Assembly: GCA_030544225.1 (NCBI GenBank) | Contig: CM060485.1 | Location: forward strand, 3,782,001 to 3,846,000 | Source of the DNA: Skeletonema marinoi | Taxonomy: Eukaryota > Bacillariophyta > Thalassiosirophyceae > Thalassiosirales > Thalassiosiraceae | DNA length: 64,000 nt | Reading direction: 5' to 3' | Shown here: positions 55,582 to 64,000 of the stretch, one piece after another | Numbering within the stretch: the first letter of the stretch is position 1 | How the letters are laid out: every line of letters starts with the position of its first letter | Translations under genes and position numbers: made by a program | Notes under the pieces: generated by a model | The model's input: the letters and a program-made list of their open reading frames with translations, nothing else | What the model was told of the DNA's origin: nothing | Database searches by the model: none

Positions 55582-56502
55582 TTACAACGATTCTGATGAC
55601 TCTTTCACGACTGCATTGACAACCTTTGCCAGTTTCGTTCCTTTGTAAATCCCAACCAACTTTTCCCCACCAAACTTGATCAACTCTTTTGCCACCTCCA
55701 CTCCCTCATCTTCGGCTTCGCGTTTGTTCTTTGATATCTTCTCCACTTCTTCTAAATACCCTTCCGCTGCAGCTACTAGTCCATACCAGGCACGCAGATT
55801 ATTCGGGTCCAATTGTACCGCTTGTGCCAGATGCTTCCTTGCCAACTTGGCATTCTCCACCCCTCCCGTTGTACAATACGCCTCACCCAATTTGGTATGA
55901 ATATTAGAATCTAATGGGCAACCCAAAACCAACTCCTCATAGCAATAAGCAGCTCCCTTAAAGTCGGACACAGAAAGACACATCTCGGCCATTTGATTCC
56001 ATGCAGCTAAATCTCCGGGGTGTTTGGATAAGTACTCATCAAGGGCCTTCATTGCATCAGTTTCCTTACCAGGTTGTGCTGCTAGAATGCAATATTTCCT
56101 CTTGGCAGCGTATGCATTGGATGGATTGTCCTGCAGTAATATATCATACACCGCACCAGCAGATTCATAATTCCCAGCCGCCTCCAAACATAACGCCAGC
56201 AATTTTCTATACCGCGATGACTGCTTCGTCACAATGAGTGATTTACTATTGCTGGTTGGATTCACAATAGAATCCAGACATGATTCGGCCAGATCGAGGT
56301 CCCCAATGTCGCAGGCAGCAATGCAAATTTGTTCGAGGGATGCAAGTCGCTCGGCATCACCAAGTGATTTTGATTGGAGTAATATTTTACCGTGATTTAC
56401 CACGAGATTGGGTTCACGTAGTTGATGAGCTCGGACATAACGAAGGACGTTGAGGTGATCCTTCTGAGATATTAGCGTGGGGAGGTCTTCTTCGGGTCCC
56501 AT
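55582..56502 (-). CDS. EMC2: EMC2: TPR subunit of the ER membrane protein complex
   Basis: A 306-residue protein in one exon. EMC inserts tail-anchored and multi-span proteins into the ER membrane; EMC2 is its cytosolic TPR scaffold. TPR units are visible from about residue 105 on: NYESAGAVYDILLQDNPSNA, ALDEYLSKHPGDLAAWNQMAE, AAYCYEELVLGCPLDSNIHT and ARKHLAQAVQLDPNNLRAWYGL (each only partly needed for the call). The combination of DNPSNAYAAKRK, the DLAAWNQMAEMCL block and PNNLRAWYGL is characteristic of EMC2/TTC35 rather than of general TPR proteins. No signal or membrane segment is present, as expected. It shares a 165-bp divergent promoter with the autophagy gene. Confidence 0.88.
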   Translation of the reverse strand: MGPEEDLPTLISQKDHLNVLRYVRAHQLREPNLVVNHGKILLQSKSLGDAERLASLEQICIAACDIGDLDLAESCLDSIVNPTSNSKSLIVTKQSSRYRKLLALCLEAAGNYESAGAVYDILLQDNPSNAYAAKRKYCILAAQPGKETDAMKALDEYLSKHPGDLAAWNQMAEMCLSVSDFKGAAYCYEELVLGCPLDSNIHTKLGEAYCTTGGVENAKLARKHLAQAVQLDPNNLRAWYGLVAAAEGYLEEVEKISKNKREAEDEGVEVAKELIKFGGEKLVGIYKGTKLAKVVNAVVKESSESL

Positions 56503-56667
56503 GGTGGTTGGCTTTTGGCAGGCTTTTGGCTTGCAGTTGACTATCTTTAGCGGAGCAGTGTTACAGATGTGTGTTACGTGGTGGTTACAAAATAATCATC
56601 TATCTTCATCGAGCAACAGAAGTCGACAGCGACATCATAATCAACCGAACAATATCTACAACCAAAC
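56503..56667. promoter_or_regulatory. Short divergent promoter region between EMC2 and ATG14-like genes
   Basis: Only 165 bp separate the two start codons. It includes a direct repeat GGCTTTTGGCAGGCTTTTGGC (unit GGCTTTTGGC) at about 56510-56530. Both promoters and both 5' UTRs must fit here. Confidence 0.5.
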
Positions 56668-58302
56668 ATGGCAACATCTTCGCCGGCCACCTGTTACTGC
56701 GGATCATCTCATGGCAATCATCTTTCATGCCGTGTTTGTGCAGCTCGCAACTTATCCTCCAAAATAGCAAGATATTCAGCTGCAAAACAACGACATCTAC
56801 AAAAGAAGAGAGAATGCCAACTGCGCCTTCTAGAGACGCGACTTCTCCATGCTGATGAAATTGATGACGGAGGCGATGATAAACGCAATCTTCAAAATGA
56901 TATTGATGGGATTTCTCTCGGTAAATCGAAGCGACGCCCATTGCCTGATCCAAATCAGATTAATCAACAAGTTACGCATTTGAAAGAACGTCTAGATATC
57001 CTGCGGAGTCTAAGTAATGATTTGGCTGTGAACGTCACGGCAAAGACAATGGAAAACGACGAAAGACAATCAAACTTGGAGATACAATCACAGAAAGTGC
57101 TCGTAGCTCAAGAGCGGCTGAGCAGTATGAAGCACTGTCTAGTGTTTCAAGCTGAAGAGAATATTATAAATTCTCCGGATGAGAAGAAATTATACGGCAA
57201 CGATTCCGTTGGGGATGGTAGACTCAGGGACGCATTGGATCATGGTAGACATCAGATCCAATCGCTTAGATTTCAATTTGCGTTGCGTGTTTTTGATATG
57301 CATCGGATAGATGTTGGCGAGGAGTATGCCAATGGAAACAAAGGCAAAATGAATAAGGATAATGCAACAGGAGTTGGAAAGATTGGTGGCCTGCCACTCC
57401 CTCACGCTGGTCCAGCGCTATATGGAGTTCTTCCGCAGGGAGTGTTGGCATCAAGCCTACGATTAGTTGCAACTTTGACAAATCTGGTCTCCAGATGTCT
57501 GGGTGTTGTGTTGCCGCATCCCATCCTTGTTTGTGCAAAGGAGTGCTCTAAGTGTGGATCAGTGTATAATTTTGGGGGCGATGTGATTGATACAATAAGT
57601 TGTGATGATATTGATATTGATGATGGGTTTGGTGATGATGCTCAGAGTCCGCTGTGCAATGCATGTTGCCAAGAGGGCTCTTCATCTTCCCCTAGGAAAA
57701 ACCAGAGAGGAAGTGCTTCTGGCTCGCAATCAAAAGTCATTCATGCAAAGTTGCCATCACCAAATACTACTCGCTTATCGAAGACATCTTTGATGTCATT
57801 CGTAGGGACTTCTGCTAGGAAAGCGATGGCATTAACAGCTTCAGCTACTTCGCGTGCTATGACGAACACACAACATGTTGCGACATCATCTGAGCAGGGG
57901 AAGTCTTCGCAACTTATTTCTACGTCTCCTTCTATTGTTACCAAGCGAATTAATCATGCATCATTTGCAGTATTAGCTGAAAGCTACCAACTAGGTGCCA
58001 CTGAATATATTTTGAATCCGCCTCGATTAAATGAAGATGGAGGAAACAACGAAGGAAAGATTCTATCATCAGTCAATGAAACAGGTGCATCATCTAGCAA
58101 CAGCCAAAACCAATTGTTTTCAAATCGTGAAGACTTTCATTCTGCAGAGGAAAGATTCTCTATCGGAGTGCAGTTGCTTCAAAATGACGTTATCGCTCTT
58201 TGCTTCCGTGCAGGCGTTGACGTATCAAAGCTATGGCCAGCCGAGTCAGTGCTGCTCAACCTGCACGCTTTGCTTGAGCACTGTCAAGCTCAAATAGTGT
58301 AG
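56668..58302 (+). CDS. ATG14/UVRAG(Vps38)-like subunit of the PI3-kinase complex
   Basis: A 544-residue protein in one exon. ATG14 and UVRAG/Vps38 direct the Vps34 PI3-kinase complex in autophagy or endosome traffic. The N-terminus has paired cysteines (CYCGS, CRVCAARN), as ATG14 does. A coiled coil spans about residues 25-165 (for example QQVTHLKERLDILRSLSND). Next is the family core around residue 255: GPALYGVLPQGVLASSLR followed by LVATLTNLVSRCLGVVLPHP. The C-terminal block FSIGVQLLQNDVIALCFRAG with LLNLHALL matches the closing segment of these proteins. Between them lies a low-complexity Ser-rich insert, plus a second CxxC pair (CSKCG, CNAC) that could form a zinc site. ATG14 versus UVRAG cannot be decided without alignment; the cysteine start favours ATG14. 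Confidence 0.75.
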   Translation: MATSSPATCYCGSSHGNHLSCRVCAARNLSSKIARYSAAKQRHLQKKRECQLRLLETRLLHADEIDDGGDDKRNLQNDIDGISLGKSKRRPLPDPNQINQQVTHLKERLDILRSLSNDLAVNVTAKTMENDERQSNLEIQSQKVLVAQERLSSMKHCLVFQAEENIINSPDEKKLYGNDSVGDGRLRDALDHGRHQIQSLRFQFALRVFDMHRIDVGEEYANGNKGKMNKDNATGVGKIGGLPLPHAGPALYGVLPQGVLASSLRLVATLTNLVSRCLGVVLPHPILVCAKECSKCGSVYNFGGDVIDTISCDDIDIDDGFGDDAQSPLCNACCQEGSSSSPRKNQRGSASGSQSKVIHAKLPSPNTTRLSKTSLMSFVGTSARKAMALTASATSRAMTNTQHVATSSEQGKSSQLISTSPSIVTKRINHASFAVLAESYQLGATEYILNPPRLNEDGGNNEGKILSSVNETGASSSNSQNQLFSNREDFHSAEERFSIGVQLLQNDVIALCFRAGVDVSKLWPAESVLLNLHALLEHCQAQIV

Positions 58303-59584
58303 TTTGAGACCAAACCATGGTCTTCATCAGGGCACATATACGATAGATCGATTTTGTTTCGCCCCTGGTAGAGGCATTAGGTATTCTGTGCGACCTCTAC
58401 AAACCCAAAACTATAACTCAATACGTATCGAACTACTGCTATTAGGAAAAGAGAGGCTGTTCATGTTGTTGTGTAGGTGTACTGGGGTGCTGTGTAAAAA
58501 GCATCGTCAGATGATTTTGGCTGTCACGCACGAAGGAATAGCACGAAGCAAAATGTGAAGATAACATGGAAAGGAGTGAATAGTTTGTATATGCAATTAG
58601 TTGCTGTAAATAATCTTGTAAATAATAGATTACGACCATCATCCAGCGCAATATCGTGATGCATATTGTTTGTGTTCGAGATTACAGTTGATAATCAGAT
58701 GGGTTCCAGAACGCCCAGTGTTGGTGCGATAAATGAATTTTCCAATGTTGCCCTCCTGAGTAGATATTTTACCAACCACCCCCCCCATCCCCACCTCATT
58801 TTCACTACGATTTCTTCACAGCGCTGCTATTGAAGACCATAAGTATGACATAAGAAACTACCAATAACACTATCCCTTCGGCAAAAATAAGTGCAGATGT
58901 GTTGCCTTTTTCATGAGACGATGCGTTATGCCGTAGTTGCGCTCATTGAACAAGCCCAAGTGCATCAACACTTCAACGTTGGCGTACACTGCCAGCATTC
59001 CTGTGTGCCGGCTGCAACAAATTCTATTCGTCGATAACTCGGGGGAATTGTTTTGCCTAAAAATCATCTTGTGGCGACCATCGCTATTATCACTATTATA
59101 CGTCCAAATTGAAGGAAGAGCGGGGCCGAAGCATGCCTACATATCTATGTAGCATGAACTCGGGATGAAGAGGAGGCGATACGACCGGCGATGGTGGACG
59201 TAATCACGACCATTTACATCAGAGGGTGAACGAGGGGTGGACGATCTGATGGCGGCCGGAAGCCGTGTGTAGAGGCCACACTAGGGCTAGGGGCCCACAC
59301 ACGCAACCACAGCCCGTCGATTTGGTCGTCCTGTTGATGATCCTGATGCAGGGGTTAGGCGGTCGACGGCTCTTATACATAGCAGAATACAGCCATTGTT
59401 GCCTTATGTACTTACCTAAGTAGCAACCGGAGAAGATAAACTGAGCATGAGTAAATGTTTAAGTACTGTACTTAGCCAGTTAGTTATCTCTACAATGAAG
59501 AGAAAGAGAGAGAGATTGGATATAAAAGTAGGGGGCGTGCCTTGTGATATGGCGGGGATTTCGCCCCTTCTCCTCCTCTCTTAC
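58303..59584. other. Intergenic region
   Basis: About 1.28 kb with no convincing gene. It has a C-rich run near 58777, a purine run (AAGAGAAAGAGAGAGAG) near 59495 and near-palindromic TACTTACCTAAGTA and AAGTACTGTACTT words at about 59409 and 59461. The segment 59150-59400 is more GC-rich than its surroundings and may be mobile-element debris, but I found no diagnostic feature. Confidence 0.4.
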
Positions 59585-60196
59585 TATTGACCTTTCCACG
59601 GCAGCCCACTTTCGGGCATTTTCTCTTCATTTTCTCTTTTTCCCCTATTCTCTATTTTTTTAGACCGCAAGTGAATTTTATCACAATTTAGTTAGTGAAT
59701 TTAACTAGAGGGCAGCCCAAATGGCCAAAATTAAATCTTGGGGAGTTGAATCATATGCTTTGCCAGTGGCACTATCTTTTCGGCGACTATAATGGTAATT
59801 CTATAAGTATGTTGTTTATTCCGAAATTCCATTTTCCCGCTGAGATATGCATGTGTGACTGAGCACTAAGTTTTGCTAGCCAAAATTGTCTAACAAAAAT
59901 CCTTACAGTATGGGTGAACGGTTACAGCCATATCTCGGCAAGAAAATACACTCTCACCTACTGAAACTCACAGAAGACACTCTCATGATAGTCACCAAAA
60001 GAGTAGTACCTCGGTTTAAGCCTATAAAGCACTTCCCCAAAACTTAATTTTGGCCATTTGGAGCCATCACTAGTTAATTTCACTAACAAAATTGTGATAA
60101 AATTCACTTGCGGTCCGAAAATTTGGAGAATAGGGGAAAAGGGAATAAAAGGGGGCAAAACCAACTGGGCATGCACGCTGTGGAAAGGTCAATTAT
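59585..60196. mobile_element. Foldback / MITE-like element: imperfect palindrome of about 610 bp
   Basis: The left arm (from ATTGACCTTTCCAC at about 59586) is repeated in inverted form in the right arm (ending GTGGAAAGGTCAAT near 60193). Matching segments in order inward include CCCCTATTCTC, ACCGCAAGTGAATTTTATCA, GTTAGTGAA-TTAACTAG, AAATGGCCAAAATTAA and GAGATATG near the centre (59840 / 59931). The unpaired centre is only about 60-80 bp. Arms differ by substitutions and small gaps, so it is not a fresh copy. No coding capacity and no certain target duplication were found. Confidence 0.82.
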
Positions 60197-60709
60197 TGCA
60201 GATTAAAAACTCCCGATCTGGTTTGGGGCGCCCCCATTCCCCCCCCTCATCAAAAGGCCTCTTCTCTAGAGAGGAGAACCCATGCGACCCCGCATTCGCG
60301 AACCAAGAGTAAATAAGCATGCGAACCCAGTCGAACCAAATGACCAGTCGGCGGAAAAATTCTGGTTTGACAACGTTTTTTTGCGGAAAAACTGATGATC
60401 AGCTTAGTTCAAGGGTAAAAAATCTTACATTAGGTACGTTCGTATGCGTTAACTCACCGCCCAACATGCATACAGGCCAGTCAAACGGATTTGTTCTCTG
60501 TCTTTGTCTCGAAGTCATTCACGAAGTCACAAAAAGATTTTTTCTCATCTATCGTGAATCACCCTACCTACCCGCAGATTGACATGCGGCCCGCTGCTGA
60601 AACACAGCAAGAAGCAGAGAGCACAATGTAGAAAAACAACCTATCAAGATCCAAAAGTTCACGCAACCACCATCCATTTATCACCACTGATAAGTAACTG
60701 CATACCACG

Positions 60710-63700
60710 ATGTTTCTCTCCAAAGGGACGCTCAATCTCTCCCTCGCCTTAGCCTTCACAGCTTCCGCTGCCATCGGCACAGTCTCTGCTGTTGATGTCG
60801 ATCCCCTCATTGCTTCCTACGAACCTTATGCCACCGGTGGTAAGCAGAACCTCGTCATCTCCTACAGTGATGAATCTGGCCACAATAATATAGTGAACCG
60901 CGTCGCGACGATGAAGGGTAAGGGTAAGAAGGTCAAGGAATCTACGAACCACAAGCTCAACAAGACGCGCAAGCTGAAGAAAGAGAAGGGCGCTGGAACC
61001 AAGAAAGGCAAGTCGGATAAGGACCGCAGGTTGAGGTGGCTTCAAGAAGATGGGGCCATCATGGCCGGCTTCTCTGTTCTCGAGCTTGAAACTGATGACA
61101 TCAAAGCTGAAATTGCGGCCCTAAGTGCCATCGATGGTGTGACCGCTGTTGAGCAGGATGTCATGATGCATATCAACACGATGGAGTATCAGCAGAAGCT
61201 CCGTGGAGGAGCAGCAGATCACATCCGTGAGATCCAAGATGCCATCAGCGCCACCGCCGATGAGCTCCCCGAAGATGCAGAGGCTCTCCACGGGCGCCGT
61301 CTTGCCGAACAAACTCCTTACGGAATTGATATGGTGAATGCATCACATGTATGGCCTGAAACGCCAGTTGCAAATATCAAGATCTGCGTTGTTGACACAG
61401 GCTACGACATTACCCATGAAGATTTGCCTACCGACGGTGTCGCAGGATTTGACCAATATGGGCAATCTTGGAGTGTCGATGGACATGGTAAGACCATTAT
61501 GTATGCATCTCGACGGTTTAACATTGCCTCTTTTGATCGTACTCTCCTAACACATCCATCAACTTTCAGGCCACGGTACTCACTGTGCGGGTACGATTGG
61601 TGCTATTGGAGGCAATGGTAAAGGTGTTACTAGTGTGAATCCTGATCCTTCGAAATTCACGTTCTTCATTGGAAAAGGTCTTTCAAATTCAGGCAGCGGA
61701 TCTGGTACGGGTGTGATGGCCGCCGTTGCAGCATGCGTAGAAGCAGGTGCAAAGGTCATTTCAATGTCACTGGGTGGTGGTGGTTACTCTTCCGTAACTA
61801 ACGGCCTTTATGAGGATTATTATGATGATAATGTCCTTATCATTGCTGCGGCAGGTAATGGTGGAAATTCTGCGTTGGGTTTCCCGGCTAGTTATCCTGC
61901 CGTGGTGTCCGTTGCGAGTCTCACGTCGGACGGATCCCGTAGCGGTTTTTCTCAGTATAATGACCAAGTGGAGATAGCAGCACCTGGATCTGCAGTCTTA
62001 TCCACCCTTCCGACGGGCAATAATTACGCGGCCTGGTCTGGAACTTCGATGGTGAGTTTGCTCTTCTACTTTCCTGGCTACTGTTGTGTGTCTTTTGAAC
62101 GCTATTTCTAAAAGTTTACTGCTGCTTCTGTTCTGTTTTTGATTGCACAGGCTTGTCCTCATGTGGCGGGTGTGGCAGCTCTCCTCTGGTCACACTTTCC
62201 TGATTGCACAAACAACCAAATTCGTAATGCGATGATTAATAGTTCTGTTGAAAGCGGATCGGCTGGGTGGGATAAATACTACGGTTGGTGAGATTGTCCT
62301 CTATCGTATTATTTGTCTAATACGTCTGCAACGTGATAGCCCTAACATTTGTTTGCGTCTACTCATTTATCTCTCTCAGGGGCCGTGTCAACGCTGGCAA
62401 CGCATATGAACTTCTCAAAAATGGATGTGAAGTTGCCGGAGGTCCAATTTCAGATCCCCTCAGTGATTTGGCATTGGGCGGCAAGAATCAAGGAGTACCC
62501 CAGACTCCTACACCTGCTCCAACTCCCCTTCCTCCTTGCACAGGCACACAACAGAGATTTGAGGTACAAATCCAAACAGACAATTATCCTGGTGAAACAA
62601 CTTGGACGTTGACTGATAAATGTAATACATCCATTGGACAAATGATGTCAGGTGGTCCTTACAGTGCCAGCAACGCACCATATTCGGATATGAGTGACTG
62701 CGCCGATGATGGACAGTACGAGTTCCAAATCAACGTAAGTTACTTTCTGCTTCTGCGAGTGTCCATTTGCCCATTTCAAAATAATCAATTGCTAACTTCT
62801 TGAATGTGTGTTTATTATCATCAGGACTCATATGGTGACGGTATTTGCTGCGGTTATGGGTCAGGAAGTTACCTCGTAAAGTTTGGTACCGTTGAGAAAA
62901 CATCTGGTGGACAATTTGCTTTTTCCGAAACGAAAACATTCGGAACATGTGGAAGCACTCCTCCTCCTACTACTGGAAGCACCCCTCCTCCTACTACTGG
63001 AAGCACCCCTCCTCCTACTACTGGAAGCACTCCTCCACCTTCTGCCCCTCCAACGAATCCTCCTACTGCGCCACCAACGAATCCTCCTACTGCGCCACCA
63101 ACTAATCCTCCAACAAATCCTCCTACTGCGCCACCAACTAATCCTCCAACAAATCCTCCTACTGCGCCACCAACTAATCCTCCAACAAGCCCCCCGGTAG
63201 CTCCGGTAAGTCACAAGACAGAAGAATGATTTGGTTGACCAGCTGTGCATCTCTTTTCTAATCATCTCACTGTATTATCGTATCTTTTACTTATATTGCA
63301 GCCAACTCCATCTCCTACTACTGGAGGCGGTGCGGTAGCACAAGGAGCCATCTTCGATTCAAGTTATGGCGTTCCTAAATGTGCCAATATGGGTTCTTCG
63401 TGTGATTCGCTAGGTCTCCTCAATGGTAGGGGAACTATCAGCAATGGTAATGAACCCAACCGTTCGAATACCAACAATAATGGAAATACGTGTAATGACG
63501 GTAACTATGGAAGTTATCACAGTGATGAATCAATTGATCAGATTACCGTCACAGCTGGTGATATTGTCTCAGGAACTCCAGTTCCTTCTGGTGACTTTAT
63601 TACTGAGGGTGGTCGTGCTTATGTGACTGTGAAGCTTTGGTGCTGGGGTTCAGGTGCATCTGACACAGCGGATATCTACCTCACGAAAGACGCCTCTAGT

Positions 63701-64000
63701 CCTGACTGGGAACCTTTGGCTTCAATCACTTGCCCCGGTGGTGGAGCACAAACAATTGTGCAAGCATTCGATGTTCCAAAAGGCACCAATCAGTCCATCC
63801 GTGTCAACTTTCGTTGGGGTGGTTCTGCAAGCACTTGTTCTAGTGGAGGCTACGATGATCACGATGATTTGATCTTCACCGTGAAGGAAAACCCCAATTT
63901 CACTCCTTCCCCTACTCCAGCGCCAACTCAACCACCCACTCCAGTACCAACTCCAGTACCAACTCCAATGCCTACTGATGCCAATGACGGTCCACCTCCT
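60710..64000 (+). CDS. Secreted subtilisin-like serine protease, at least 6 exons, 3' end outside window
   Basis: My model joins 60710-61487, 61570-62051, 62151-62287, 62380-62734, 62825-63205 and 63302-64000 (frame kept throughout). A signal peptide (MFLSKGTLNLSLALAFTASA) precedes a basic propeptide with KKGK-type runs and an inhibitor-like segment ending near VTAVEQDVMM. The S8 catalytic triad is complete: Asp in ICVVDTGYD, His in GHGTHCAG (formed across the first junction), Ser in SGTSMACPHVAG (formed across the second), plus the oxyanion Asn in AAAGNGGNS. Downstream come a small Cys-containing domain ending with DSYGDGICCGYGSGSY, a repeated linker (STPPPTTG, four times; NPPTAPPT units), and a second module with WCWGSG and YDDHDDLIF, followed by another Pro/Thr linker at the window end. 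The architecture suggests an extracellular or wall-associated protease. Confidence 0.88.
62955..63193 (+). repeat. Coding tandem repeats in the protease linker
   Basis: A 24-bp unit (GGAAGCACYCCTCCTCCTAC-type, encoding GSTPPPTT) repeats about four times, followed by a 15-27-bp unit encoding NPPTAPPT repeats. The linker is typical of O-glycosylated stalks and prone to length change. Confidence 0.85.

Noticed and set aside
59150-59400. Possible copia-type 3' end
   Set aside because: The GC-rich composition and LTR-like palindromes were suggestive, but no readable protein block or second LTR was found.
62861-63265. Minus-strand frame rich in WRSRRI repeats
   Set aside because: It is the antisense of the Pro/Thr linker of the protease.

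Overview
The window is nuclear DNA of a photosynthetic stramenopile, most likely a diatom. The genes are eukaryotic, with short introns of about 70-130 bp using GTAAG/GTGAG and AG sites. Two proteins carry N-termini of the secondary-plastid type: a signal peptide ending in A-F, and in one case a second, twin-arginine lumenal signal. A copia-like Gag protein and a relic of a PIF1-like helicase also fit a diatom. Species cannot be named from sequence alone.

Layout. 1-21.4 kb is a compact gene-rich segment: importin-alpha (partial), an AlkB-like dioxygenase, an MRS2/CorA-like Mg transporter with an EF-hand-like tail, a lumenal cyclophilin-like protein, an unknown membrane protein, RAB6, a SET-domain methyltransferase, a secreted acidic protein, a NOA1/YqeH-like GTPase, CPSF73, a GCK-domain protein and a WLM metalloprotease. 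Four convergent gene pairs are separated by only 17-68 bp. 21.5-26.8 kb holds a decayed helicase fragment and a whole-looking 4.48 kb LTR element with identical 172-bp ends that encodes only a Gag-like protein. 26.9-31.1 kb returns to genes: an unknown protein, formate-tetrahydrofolate ligase and a bromodomain-NET protein.

31.4-55.0 kb is the striking part: about 84 copies of a 186-bp satellite in three blocks (33, 4 and 47 monomers), all in one orientation and in one continuous phase. The blocks are separated by two insertions. One is a 3.34 kb element with identical 394-bp direct terminal repeats. The other is a head-to-tail pair of elements (3.71 kb plus a 1.05 kb shortened relative) that share both ends. 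Both insertions lie at exactly the same nucleotide of the satellite monomer, after the 4-bp word TATC/TACC. The third base of that word is also the most variable position of the monomer (T, C or G). The 47-monomer block shows higher-order repeats of 2, 5 and 6 monomers. I regard this satellite with its site-specific elements as the best candidate for an undescribed system.

55-64 kb: a degraded satellite scrap, EMC2, an ATG14/UVRAG-like autophagy protein, a 0.6 kb foldback (imperfect palindrome) element, and a multi-exon secreted subtilisin-like protease with proline/threonine-rich linkers that runs off the window.

Most genes are housekeeping genes without an evident shared pathway. All exon junctions given are my own reading and were checked only for frame continuity and fit to the protein family.
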